A stretch of 64,000 nt of DNA from Linum tenue (taxonomy: Eukaryota > Streptophyta > Magnoliopsida > Malpighiales > Linaceae), in contig CAMGYJ010000009.1 in NCBI GenBank assembly GCA_946122785.1, forward strand, positions 11,500,937-11,564,936, given 5' to 3'. Numbering within the stretch: the stretch's first letter is position 1; each line of letters starts with the position of its first letter. The notes below the pieces were generated by a model, which did not search any database, had not been told where the DNA came from, and saw nothing but the letters and a program-made list of their open reading frames with translations. A program made the translations under genes and the position numbers. This document shows positions 36,291 through 47,440 of the stretch, one piece after another.

Positions 36291-38867
36291 GGTTTGCTGG
36301 ATACGGAGTTCAAGTGAATGTTACAAAATACCAGGAGCTCATTAGAAATCTGCTTGAAGTTACATCAATCAAGCTAGTCTTCTTGATGCATTTAGTGTTG
36401 AGATTTTTATTGGTGTGAATGGAAATGAAAGGGGAAAGATCTTAAGTAATCTCTTGAAATACCATGTTGGTAAGAATTACTCGAATTCGATCGATTTGAT
36501 ATAACATGTGGGTAATCGGTTAAATTGGTTTGTGTAATCAACCAGACCAAACCAAACTGAGTTGAACCAAATCGATATGACGGTTGGAATAATCAAACAA
36601 GTCCAACTTCCATGGGCCGAACCAATGCAATGGTTGAGAAATTCTGAACCAACCAATGCAATGGTTGGGGTGCAACCACCCATACGAAGAGTTGCCTCCC
36701 TTCATACGCACCCCTTCATTCTCTATAAATAAGCACATACCCCTCTGGTTTTGATACGTTTTTTTCCCTAATCAAAAACTCTGCCAAAATGTAAACTGAT
36801 TTTTTACCTTGTTTTCAAAAGAAAAATCGAGTCAAGTGTGGTTCTCGCCGCTTCGCTGCGTTCGATGATTTTTGGGGTTTGAGGTACTGTTACACCGGAA
36901 AGGTACGTCCTTTCTATCTTGGGAGGAATCATCCATAACCTTGGGTACTAGAGGGGAATAAGATTCCTTAAGTGGTGATATTGAATTATGTCGGCTAGGA
37001 CGATTACATATATTTGCATGATTTTTCGTGATCTTACATGTTACTTGTTTTGCAAGATATAGTATACGTGAGCAATTTCCACAACATTTAGAGTGTTTGC
37101 TTAGAAAGTACATGGAGCTCTAACTATACAACATATGTTTGCTGCTAAAAATTGTTATGAGTAGGGTGGTTAATCGGTTATTTTGTTAGCAGTTAAATAG
37201 TTAGTAACTAACGGTTAAACGATCAACCGACTAACTGATTACGATCATTCCCACTGTTATGGCATAAAATAATAGGTCTCGATGAGTCGCAAGCATACGC
37301 AGAAAATAATGGTATGTTTGAAAACCTAAGATCCTTGACTACCTGATATCATCAATGTTTGTGGTAATCAAATCAATGCAATCAAAGTTATAAATCCTAG
37401 ATATGTCTAGGGTCGTATTCCACAAGACTTTTTAATAATATTTGCATCTTATCATCTAATGCTCAAACAAAGACTCAACAGAAATAGATAGGTTGAGATT
37501 CCCTAATTTTAGTTGGTTTTTGAGATGCATATAATGTAAAACATAACATAAAAGACAAGAAAATCAAAGTAAAGATACATATTGATAAGAAAATTAATTT
37601 TTGATGGTCATGCATTTCAATCTCAATGATGATAAGCTATGATGCATCTTCTATCATGTATCTCTTTCCCTTCCACTAAGGTAATCCTATCTGAGTTTTT
37701 ACCCCATGTAATAGGAACTATTACTAGCTAATGTGTGTTTTCGCTTAATGCCAATAGACTAATCAATCAATCAGGGGAGTATGGATAACACATCACTATA
37801 TAAGGCCTTTACAAACCATAGTGATGGTCTATAGCATTGATGATCTAAGATATCAAGCATTAAACATAGTCCAGTATAGATGGGTGATTAATCCATTCCA
37901 TACATGACTAAGACAATGACATATCACCTAAGTTGGGGTTTTCATACAACATATAATGATATTATAAGCAATACTATAATAGAACACAGTAGGTGATATA
38001 GGCATCGCTTGATTTAAGCATTGTATAACTAAGACATTCGATTACCATAAGCATCACATGGCTATGACATCTAATGATACAAACATAGCATAAAATAGAT
38101 AACAATGAATAAAATCTCGTCATAATATCATAGAAAGAAGATGTTATAAGCATAAATAGAACTCGCATCCTTAACAACGAAGTTGAAATAGCAATATGTT
38201 GAAGAGAAGGATTATACCACCATCAATGATCAAGGAATCTCATTAGCTGCACCCTCCTATGACTGCTAATTACAGCTTACTGAATCCCTTAACCAGTCTT
38301 TCTATTTATAGTGAAAGAACTAGGGATCTCTAGGTACTTTTTCCTCCTAAAATGCGGCCAAAGGCTTCCTGATACCACTGGGACTCAGATTTACTGTCTT
38401 GGAGACGAAGAAAGGAATATTCTAGATATTCTTTTGGGCTTGAAGTGAGTAGTGACTCAACAGTGGTCGGACCCGCCATGGGTTTCTTTGCTCCATTGGG
38501 TTGCTTGGCCCTAAAACAACTCTTCCTTCGAGTTTCAACACGACTTGATTGTCTTGGCTCAGCGGTGGCTACCCCAATCATAAGGCCACCATGGATTTTC
38601 TTGCGTGATTGAGATGAAATTTCTCTAGTGGACTCCTCTTGAGCTCTTATGATGACTTCATGAAGACTTTCCCTTGTTGTCGCATCGATTAATGGACAAA
38701 GCACCCATATCTTCACAGTAAATATCCCTCATGATCCTCCAATTTGATCCATTCATTGATTCAAGTTAACCTAGAATGTGTTTGACCTTGAAAATCACAA
38801 AACACTACCAAAAAGGCATAAAATGATACAAAACACATCCTAGGTCTATTAAAAACTAGGGCGACAA
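36291..38867. other. Repeat-rich spacer
   Basis: No intact gene. A TATA-like CTATAAATAAGC near 36722 followed by a GC-rich patch (36835-36870) could be part of an LTR. A 128-codon minus-strand frame at 38330-38716 is basic and Ser-rich (for example KSCFRAKQPNGAKKPMAG), but I cannot match it to a family. The rest is AT-rich. Confidence 0.3.
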
Positions 38868-39248
38868 ATGAGCCGAGTCGGGTCGATTTTTACCCTAGCT
38901 TGAGCTTGGCTCGTTAATAAACGATTCAAGCTCGAGCTCAGCTCGTTTATTGACGAGCCGAGTCGAGGTCGAGCTAGCTTGTTTATTAAAATCTTAACTT
39001 TTATTTGGTACTTCATTTTGTATATCATGATACATATGTTTTTTTTTTTTGTTAGCTAATCTCATATTATACTTTGTTGGTATCATATATCATTTAGTTA
39101 ATAAATTTACCTACTCCAAATCATGTTATTTCATAGTATCGAAGCAATATATGATGCTTAATGTCTTTTTAAAGTAGAAAATAAGATATATTTGCTCACA
39201 TACTCAACGTGTTAAACGTTATATATGGTGAGATATATAATTTAACAA
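38868..39248 (+). mobile_element. Truncated hAT-like MITE (left half)
   Basis: Matches the left half of the element at 5683-6354: GGGCGACAAATGAGCCGAGT, the GAGCCGAG/CTCGGCTC block, then the same AT-rich core through CTCAACGTGTTAAA and GGTGAGATA. The similarity then stops and the right end is missing. Confidence 0.7.
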
Positions 39249-40407
39249 TTTCAAATTCATTTATCACCAAAATATCTAATAAATCATTCAAACTGTCTCA
39301 CAAAAAAAAAATCTTAACTTTTATAAATAAAGTTAAAAATTAAGATGCTAGTAGTTAATAGACCACGTAAAGTCGAAAACAAGGTTGGAAAATGAGAAGA
39401 GTAAGCAAAAATAATATTAATAATTATTGTTTGATGATCTTAGTTTATGTTAAAGTATTTTTTTTATAATTTTTTGTGGTTAAAATAGTGAATCAGCGGA
39501 ATAGTTAAATCGTGGTGGTTCATATGGGTTTATGTTAAACCGTGAAAAACCGTTAGGTCCATCAATAACAGTCCAAGCAATGAATCAGACCGCTATGGTA
39601 ACTAATTTGATGGCTCTACTAGCCCAGCTGATAAGAATGCGAGCTTGTGAAAGCTTTGGTTCTTTTGTCAAAGTCGCGCAACTTCGACCTTTTTAGGTTT
39701 TTTGTTTTTTTTTTTTTATTTTCTCTCAACAACTCAAAAAGTAAAGGATAGGGCGGAATTGTCGTGCAGCTTCAACACAAATAGGGAAGAGGCTTGAACA
39801 ATATAAAGGGTTAGCAACTCGACCACAATCAAGGGGAATACCTGATTGATACAGAGCTCGGTCGAATGCTAGAGATCCACCAACAAACAAGGACAAAATC
39901 CACGAGTACAAACTTAATGAACCGAAAAAGGGTTTTCCATTATCGAAGTCTGAATAATATGAATAGTCCCCTAAAATTCGTGGCTTACAACCCTTTAAAT
40001 AGGTATGAAAAATAAACCTAATGAAAGCACCAAAAAGGAAAAGAATTCTAAACGAAAAAGGTAACAAAACTCAGACCATACCAAACTCATGAGAATCGCA
40101 GTCTATTAGTAAAAGAATTTTAGAACCAAGAATCGGACCATCATTGCTGTCAGTCCATTTGGTCCAGTTTGTCCAGTCCAAATATCAGTTCACTCCATCA
40201 TTTATTCAATAATTGTAAAATTCATGTGGACCAAAGATCAGACCCCCATTATACTCGGTCCGGTACACTCCAATCCAAACTTCAGCTGGGTCCAATGCGG
40301 TCTCGCACTAGACCATCGAAAGCAAGTGGAAAAGTTCGACGTGAGAATCAACCGATGTGAACTGGACATAAATGACTCAAACTCATTAGTCTTCCGATTG
40401 TGAATAC
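39249..40407. other. Spacer, nothing firm
   Basis: AT-rich, with a poly-T run near 39703. The stretch at 39720-40080 is non-random but carries no recognisable gene. Confidence 0.3.
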
Positions 40408-40758
40408 CGAGGTTGTCAAACCGATTTAAACCGTTGCGTTGATTTAGCGATTGGAATGATACGACCGGTTTGTTCTGATTCATGCCGGCTAAATAAAATA
40501 ACAAGTACTCATATTTAAATACAACATTTAACGTCAATAGTTAAGTGTTTGTACATGAATCGAACAAATTACATAAACTTTTAACTTTTGTATTAATAAA
40601 ATATGTAATAAATTCATAAAATATGTAAAATTCATTTTTTATTTTAACTTTACTAAAACGACGTCATTTTACTTACATAATGTAAATTGATCATGTCAAT
40701 TATATCGATGGTGCCATCATGATGGCACCGGTTGAATCATGTTCAACCGACTGACAAT
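40408..40758 (+). mobile_element. CCGGT-family MULE-type MITE, diverged copy
   Basis: Starts GAGGTTGTCAAACCGATTTA and ends with ACCGACTGACAATCC. The internal order (GTGCCGGTTGAA-like blocks and an AT-rich core with CATTTTACTT) follows the 1993 copy. No duplication is preserved, so it is an old insertion. Confidence 0.6.
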
Positions 40759-41500
40759 CCATGGCCCATGCGTGAGGAATCTGAGGATCAAGACGACTAG
40801 ACGAGGCCCGGCCGACGACCCATAATGGGTGAATGATCCCGTCCCATTGGGCCACAAGCCCACAACTCAAAGCGTTCCCGGGTAGTTATCATAAATGGTC
40901 ACAAAACTATTCACTTTGTACAAAACGGTCAGAAACCTTTAATTTTGCACCTTTCAGTAAATGTTTCAACTAATAACAAAAAGGTAATTTCGTCCATCTC
41001 CATCCAAAATTCTGTTAGTTTGATCCAGTCAGCTGCCACATCATCAAAATAATTATTAAAAAATAAAATAAAACCAATTAAACCCTAACCAACCCAATCC
41101 AATCCAACCCAACTCATTCTTCTATCTCCTTCCCTCTCCGCCACAATCTCTGCACCGCCTTCTCAGCTTCCACTCAAATTTATCGTCATAATAACAATCT
41201 CTGCCCCGCCTTCGAAATCCGTCGAGATTTACACATTTTTGCAGATCCCTCTACTAAGCTTCCGCTCCAATTTTGTACCTCTGCTAAGTTGAGTACAAAA
41301 TTGTACATGGTGGGCAGAGCTCTGCTTGCAGATCGAGCTTGTGCCTCCACTGTTAGATTCTAAAATCGGATTTCGATGGTGGGAAGCTCGATCCCACCTC
41401 TGTATCAAATCAAAGCGCGCCTTTCGGACAAAAGGCAGAAAGGAAAAATAGAAAAGGACATAGCATATGATTTTAGTGAGCATATTTTGGTTTAGTTTTA

Positions 41501-41806
41501 CTACCCCATGAGATTGACCCGCAAGTGGATGCTCAACTCGACGAAGAGCTCATACATCTGGTCCAGATCGGCGGCGTTCCCATGGGAGTAAAGCATAGTG
41601 GAAGTAGCCATGGGATGTCTTATGTACATCGCCACTACCTCCGTCCCCTTTCTCGTTGGCAGCTGCAGGATTTCCATGTTTTCCCGGTGCGGAAAAGAGC
41701 TCAGCAGCAAAAGACTCGTCATTTCGTCTGCCACCAACTTGTATGATGGTGGGTTCGGCGGAAAGAAGGCCAATTTCGACGCCATTGATGAAGTAACCCC
41801 TCCCAT
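41501..41806 (-). pseudogene. Captured first exon of an ABHD17-type alpha/beta hydrolase
   Basis: A minus-strand frame starting [20 protein letters not shown], with [38 protein letters not shown] and [20 protein letters not shown], ending at LMG followed by retained intron-like sequence and a stop. It matches the N-terminal exon of plant alpha/beta-hydrolase proteins related to ABHD17 depalmitoylases, including the HGNAAD oxyanion-hole motif. The nucleophile elbow GxSxG, the acid and the catalytic His are all absent, so it cannot be an active hydrolase. It lies inside the Pack-MULE and is the transduplicated cargo. The frame is still open over 101 codons, so expression as a fragment or antisense source is possible but unproven. 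Confidence 0.85.
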
Positions 41807-42615
41807 CTCCCTCTATCTACACTCTGTTCCCCTCCCTCCCCTGTTTCTACCGAACTGAACTTGCTCTGTTTTTTCTTTCCTCCAACGGAGCATAATTTCT
41901 TCACTGTTCATCAAACCGAACGGGTAGGAAGAAAGAAGGAGAAGGAGGAAAAAGGGGGAAAAACATTCCAAAGGTTTTCAGAAGAACAAACAGGCCTTCT
42001 TTCTTCTTCTTTCTTTTTTGCAGGAAAAGTAAAGGCAACAGGGGAAGTTCCTTTTCCCTTTTGTTTATCTGCCTCTATTTTGATGATGTGGACAGTTGAC
42101 TGGACAGCTGACGGACCAAACTAACAGAATTTTGGATGGAGATGGACGAAATTACCTTTTTGTTATTAGTTGAAACATATGTTACCGAAATGTACAAAAT
42201 TAAAGATTTGGGGTTAATTGCATGGTTGGTCACTAACATTACAAAAAGCGTTCATGTTTGGTCACTGAAAAAATTTAAATCCATTGTTGGTCACTAACTT
42301 TACAAAACCAGTTCATTTATGGTCACTCTCCGTTAGCTGCCGTCCAACGCCGTTAACGGCGTCCGTTAAGTGATGACGTGGCTGACGGATTCGCCTAATC
42401 AGCACCTTTTGACCCTAAAATTGACCGCCACGTCATTTAAATCCGCCATGTCAGCCAAACCTAACCAAACCTAACCAAACCTCTACCCAAACCCGAAAAG
42501 ACCCAACCCACCCACTCATCTATGTTATTTAGGTCGTTTTCTGGGCAGAAGAAACCTATCATCTTCCCAAAACCTTCGCAGCTCTGTTTTCTTCTCATCC
42601 CTTTCTCCTCTGCTA

Positions 42616-43013
42616 ATGGCGACACCTTTCTGTCGTTGTGGATTGGCATCACATCTCAAGACGAGCTGGACAGAGGCGAATCCAGGGAGGAGGTTCTACG
42701 GGTGCAGCAAGTATGGGGTAAGATTTCTGACTTTTCTGCTTTGATTTGTATACCATTAGACCATCCTCTCCTTCATCCCTCTCTGTTTTTGTGGTTGGAT
42801 CTGTAGACAGATGGGGCATGTAATTTCTTCAGATGGCATGACCCAGTAGTTGACGAACATATGAAGTTTGTGCTGCTGAACTTTCATCGTCGGATTCGGG
42901 AACTCGAGAAGAGGCAAAATGGGCAAGGGTCCAAAGCTAATGGCTGTCCAGTGTTCATCTTCATTGTGATTGCTCTTGTCTTTTCTTTCATCTGGATGGG
43001 ATTGGGGATGTAA
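42616..43013 (+). CDS. GRF-type zinc-finger protein with C-terminal membrane segment
   Basis: Two phase-0 exons, 42616-42717 and 42807-43013 (309 nt, 102 residues, stop TAA). The N-terminal half is a GRF zinc finger: CRCGLASHLKTSWTEANPGR, then RFYGCSKYG and CNFFRWHD. It shows the family's C-x-C-G...NPGRRFYGC...C-x-FF-x-W pattern. A charged helix (residues about 60-80) leads to a hydrophobic segment (CPVFIFIVIALVFSFIWMGL) at the very C-terminus, suggesting a tail-anchored membrane protein. It lies about 100 bp inside the left inverted repeat of the MULE, convergent with the transposase. GRF domains bind nucleic acid in other proteins; the role in this transposon is unknown. The exon 1 ATG is the first downstream of the repeat that opens this frame. 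Confidence 0.82.
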
Positions 43014-43124
43014 GAAGCTATTTGCTCAACCTTGCTGATGTAATCGTTTCTGTATTGTAGACTGTAACCCTAGAAAAATTAACCCTTCACGTTTTGTTTC
43101 TGAAAGTAATGTTAGTTGTACGAT

Positions 43125-43432
43125 TGGTCACTCAAAAAACCTAAAGCTCCACAATTGGGCACTCAAAAAATGTAAAGGTCACATTTGGCCACTAAAAAAC
43201 ATGTAAAGGTCCACATATGGTCACTGAAAAACATGAGAAGGTCCACATTTGGTCACTGAAAAACATGAGAAGGTCCACATTTGGTCACTGAAAAACATGA
43301 GAAGGTCCACATTTGGTCACTGAAAAACATGAGAAGGTCCACATTTGGTCACTGAAAAACATGAGAAGGTCCACATTTGGTCACTGAAAAACATGAGAAG
43401 GTCCACAATTGGTCACTCCAATAACATGAAAA
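43125..43432. repeat. 32-bp minisatellite in the MULE
   Basis: Six near-perfect tandem copies of a 32-bp unit (GGTCACTGAAAAACATGAGA then AGGTCCACATTT) at about 43219-43420, preceded by three or four diverged units. The TTTGGTCACTGAAAAA part also occurs inside the element's terminal inverted repeats. Confidence 0.85.
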
Positions 43433-43709
43433 GCCAGATTTAGAACAACACCTCAATACCTAACTGTTCTGCATTACACTATTTGACAGTTAAGTCGGAA
43501 ACAAACAGATCACATATAATTAACGGCTATGTTGTCCAAAAGAGCCATGCATAATTAACAAGTTCCTTCTCCATGGACTTGTATGACAAAATGGCAAATC
43601 AACATTGATTTGCACTTGTATGACAAAATGGCAAATCCACATTGATTTGCAAGAAGCCTTAGAGTTTAAAAGTTCAAAATAACCATTCACAATAACTTAA
43701 ATCTACTCT

Positions 43710-46700
43710 TCACAACTGCTCTTCTTGAGTCACTTGGCTTGCAATCTGTGAGAGTTGAGAGCCTTGACTTGATGATGGCCTTCGAGAACTTCCCTGCAAA
43801 TTAACCTACATTAGTATGCTGGAAATTCTTAATAAGCCGGGGAAATGAAGAAAGTCATAACATTTACATCTGGCATGAGTTGAACCACGTGTGGGGGCTG
43901 CCTAGACGAAGAAGTGGCTGCCTTTGCAGCTTTCTCTTGCTGCTTCTTCAATGCAGCAAGTCGGTTTCGCTCAGCCCTTTCAAGTTGCTGCTTCTTCTTT
44001 GCTTCTGCCTTCTCTTTCTTCCTTTCTTCTGCCTTCTGTTTCCTTGCTGGATCATGAAAAGCCTTGTTGTGGCCTAGTAGACCACAAATTTTGCACTTGT
44101 ATTGCTTCCCTTCCGGTTTCGATGATTCTCTCCCACCTTTCTTTTGTTTCTTCTTGGCTTCTGCTTCTTCATCTAATCCCTTTCTCCTCTGTTTCTTTGG
44201 TCTTCCTCTCTTCTTCGAGTTTTGAACAGGAGGTATGCCACAATCTCCCAACTCAGACTGTGGCCAATATTCCTTACCATTGGTTGGCGAAATGGAATGC
44301 TCATATATGGCTGCTGCGGTTTCCTTGGTGTAACACTTTGCTACATAATCATACAATTGAGTGTTTCCCACACCAATTGCCTGGATTGCATGCTCACAAG
44401 GGATCCCAGTTAACTCCCATCGACGACAAGTGCAAGTCTTCGACTTCAAATTGACCACTACCTGCTTGTCATGCCACTTCAATTCAAACTGACCCCTTCC
44501 ATTTGAAATAGCTGTCCACTTCACAGCTTCTTCTTCCCACTCCCGCAGCTTCTTCTCAATTTTCTCCGTCAAAGGACCTGGCCACTTGCTGATCGCTTCT
44601 TGTCTACGGGCGTGTAGGAGCATCAAGTTCCTCCTAATCCCCTCCCACATGCTAATCGGACCCAAATCCCTTTCCTCCAATATAGTGTTGTTCCAACTCT
44701 CCACATTATTGCTACTCAGAATATCACAGCTGGTGTAAGTTAGGAAATGAGACCTGGTCCAATGATAGAAGGGCTTCTTAATCAGCCAATCGTAGGCTGG
44801 CTTATTAAGATCGGACAGCAGTTGCATATGATGTTTGAACTCAGCTACAGTTGTGGACCTAGCTGCTGTCCAAAATAAGTTCTTCAACTCTTGGCCACCT
44901 CCACAAGCACCCTTCAGATTTGTCCACAAGTGTCGTGCACAGTGTCTCTTCTCACAGTTTGGAAACATTTCGTCAAGTGCTGGCAAGAGACCCTGAAGAC
45001 AACAAACAAACACCAATCAGCAACTAATAAAATCACTTAATAAAATCACTTAATAAAATCAGCAACTAAATAGAGTTTTTACCTTTTGTTTGTCAGACAT
45101 AAAAGTCCAACCAGGAGAGTCCATTATACTCAAGTCGTCCCTAACATTACCAAGGAACCATTCCCAATTTTCCTTGTTCTCTACTCCAACATGGGCAAAT
45201 GCAACTGGGTAGTATTGGTCATTGGCATCCACACCAACTGCTGATAGTAGCTGCCCTCCATACTCGTGCTTCAAGAAACAACCATCAACAATTAACACCT
45301 GTCTACATCCAGCCTTGAACCCCACCTTGGATGCCGCGAAACAAACATACATCCTGTTGAAGCATTGTTCTCTCTGCTCAATGATAACGGTAGAGTTGGG
45401 ATTGCTCCTCCTCAACTCTTCGGCATAATGGTACAAGGACCTATACTGATCCTTCAAACTCCCACGAACCGCCTCAATTGCTGCATGTCGTATTCTCCAC
45501 GCCTTAGAGTTCTTCACGTCTTCTTTGTAGTCTTCTTTGACAATGTGCTTCAGCAAGGCCCTTTTCATGTTCCTATCACATGCCATCTTCTTACTTAACT
45601 TGGAGCCGAGGAACTTTGCAGTTGCGTACTTGACCTTGAAGGTCTTCCTACAATCAGGTGAGTGCTCAACCTTGCACTTCTTGATTTGGACAGACTCTTC
45701 GGTGCTCATCTTCGATGCCCAAATGTACCAATCACATGGAGGTTGGCACACTACTTGCAGCCGCTTTCCATCGTTCTTTTTAAAGCGAACTGGCCTCTTC
45801 TCGACGAAAGCATGCTGTTTTATTGCATCTTTTAGAACTCCAAAGTTGCTAAACTTCTGGGAAGCAGCAAAGGTAGGCATCTCCATGTCTCGATCAACCC
45901 GGAATTCAGGAGTCTCCTGTCCTTCATCAGAGTCTGATTCAGCAATGCTCCTACGATCATCAGAGTCTGGATAATCAGGAGTCTCCCTAAATAGTTCAGG
46001 ATAATCATCCATTTCAAATGTACCCATGTCGGCTTCCACCTCTTGAGTGATATTTGCTGCAAAATGTGCATTGTCCCTTGAACCATCTTCTTCAGAATCC
46101 TCCAAATAGTCGCTGTCTTCATCCTCATGATAGTCAGAATCACCTGATAAATCATCTCCAGCAACATTTTTCCCCTTTCTTCCCAAACTGGCAGCCTCCA
46201 TTTCTTCAACTTCACTATCCAAGAGATCGTCAAGATCATCAACCGCGAAAGCATACAGCTCGATGACTCTTCCCTTGCCGTTGGCCGCTATTGACATGCT
46301 CAGAATATCTTCATCATTGACAAGCTCTGACATTGCATCGTTGGAAGGATCTTTCCAGAAGAACCTCGGCTCTTTAATCTTCCCACCACACGCCTCATAT
46401 ATGCCAGGAAGGTCGAGGATTGAGAGTTCATCAATGTCTGCATAGTCCCAATGCACTGTGGAGGTTTCATTGAGGAAATGTTTGCCGCCAACCTCTTTCA
46501 CTTCATGGGACACATGAACTGCAAATGTGAATTCTCCACTTGAAGTAGCTGTTTGGTCAAAAAAAAAAGCAATTGAAAGGAGTTAATTTAAAATGAAATG
46601 AGCAGTTATGGAGCAGGTAAGTAGGTGGTCAAGTCCCACCATTTTCTATTCAAAGAAAGACTAAGTCAAACCCTAAGGCTGCATTTTTCCTCATTCCCAC

Positions 46701-46900
46701 AGAACCCTGCATTTTTCTATTCCTATTCTACCCAAAGTGATGTCCTCATCTCTAGTAAATGCCAACTGTGGAAAAGGACAACCCAAACCACCCATCTACC
46801 ATCAAAACCAGCCATCTACCATAATGACAAGGGCGAAAACGACGGGAGACTTACCATAGTTAGGCTGAGTTTCATTTGGAGCCCGCACATGCCCCACCAT
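43710..46900 (-). CDS. mudrA-like: MULE (MuDR-type) transposase
   Basis: Four coding exons on the minus strand: 46900-46855, 46548-45083, 44992-43868 and 43793-43710 (906 residues). An N-terminal beta-rich domain (TSSGEFTFAVHVSHEVKEVG) and an acidic linker come first. A DNA-binding region follows (CQPPCDWYIWAS, with CKVEHSPDC), then the MULE transposase core. Candidate catalytic residues are D in LIVDGCFLKH, D in FMSDKQKG and E in SNNVESWNN. A CEKRHCARHL motif lies between the second D and E. A SWIM zinc finger (CTCRRWELTGIPCEH) and a C-terminal knuckle (CKICGLLGHNKAFH) with Lys-rich coiled coil follow. All frames are open, so it may be active. The knuckle ends in His where Cys is usual. The small first and last exons were added by splice signal and frame; transcripts are needed to confirm them. 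Confidence 0.88.
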
Positions 46901-47246
46901 GCTGCCTTCGGTGAAATGGTGACCTGGAAAACCAACAACAACATGCAATTTAGTATAAAAGAAAGCTAACAGTGAACCCCCAAAAGCAATAACACACACG
47001 AGATTCTTTCCTCTGCCCCCTATTCTTTTCTCCTTTTCAGTCTTTCCAGACAGGTCTCGAATAAACAAAGAAAAGGCAGAAACTCACCTTTAGGGTTTTG
47101 TTGACTGCTCAGAAAGTGGAAGGAGAATCGAATAAACAAAGGGAACCGGCCTCGTTGTCAGAGAGTGGAGGAGAATCGAAGCTTCGAAGCTTCGATTTAG
47201 GGTTTGGGTTAACTGCTCGCGAAAGGGGGGAAGTCAGCCGCGCGCG

Positions 47247-47440
47247 ATGGAGGAAGAAAACGGAAGGGAGGAAGGGAGGAAGGGAGGAAGGCTGCGCGGA
47301 TGGAAGGGAGGAAGGCTGCGCCGGCTGCGCGGATGGAAGGGAGGAAGGCTGCGCCGCCGGCGAATTCGCGATCGGAGAAATCTCCAGGAAGGAAGCTGCG
47401 CGATGGAGGAAGGCTGCGCGATGGAGGAAGGCTGCGCGAT
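47247..47440. repeat. GGAAGG/CTGCGC short tandem repeats near the MULE right end
   Basis: GATGGAAGGGAGGAAGGCTG followed by CGC recurs three times, then GATGGAGGAAGGCTGCGC recurs at the inner side. The CpG-rich block lies upstream of the transposase leader, just inside the right inverted repeat. Confidence 0.6.

Noticed and set aside
36477..36738. Two overlapping minus-strand frames
   Set aside because: Derived from a short CCAATGCAATGGTT-type direct repeat; no coding signal.
38330..38716. 128-codon minus-strand frame with a TGGTATCAGGAAGCC stretch resembling a copia primer-binding site
   Set aside because: No LTR could be paired with it and the translation matches nothing I recognise; kept only as spacer.
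43219..43420. Regular 32-bp repeats that superficially resemble a CRISPR array
   Set aside because: Repeats are directly adjacent with no unique spacers, lie inside a plant transposon, and share a motif with its terminal repeats.
45222..45974. Plus-strand frames opposite the MULE transposase
   Set aside because: Antisense shadows of a long, motif-rich transposase exon; no independent family match.
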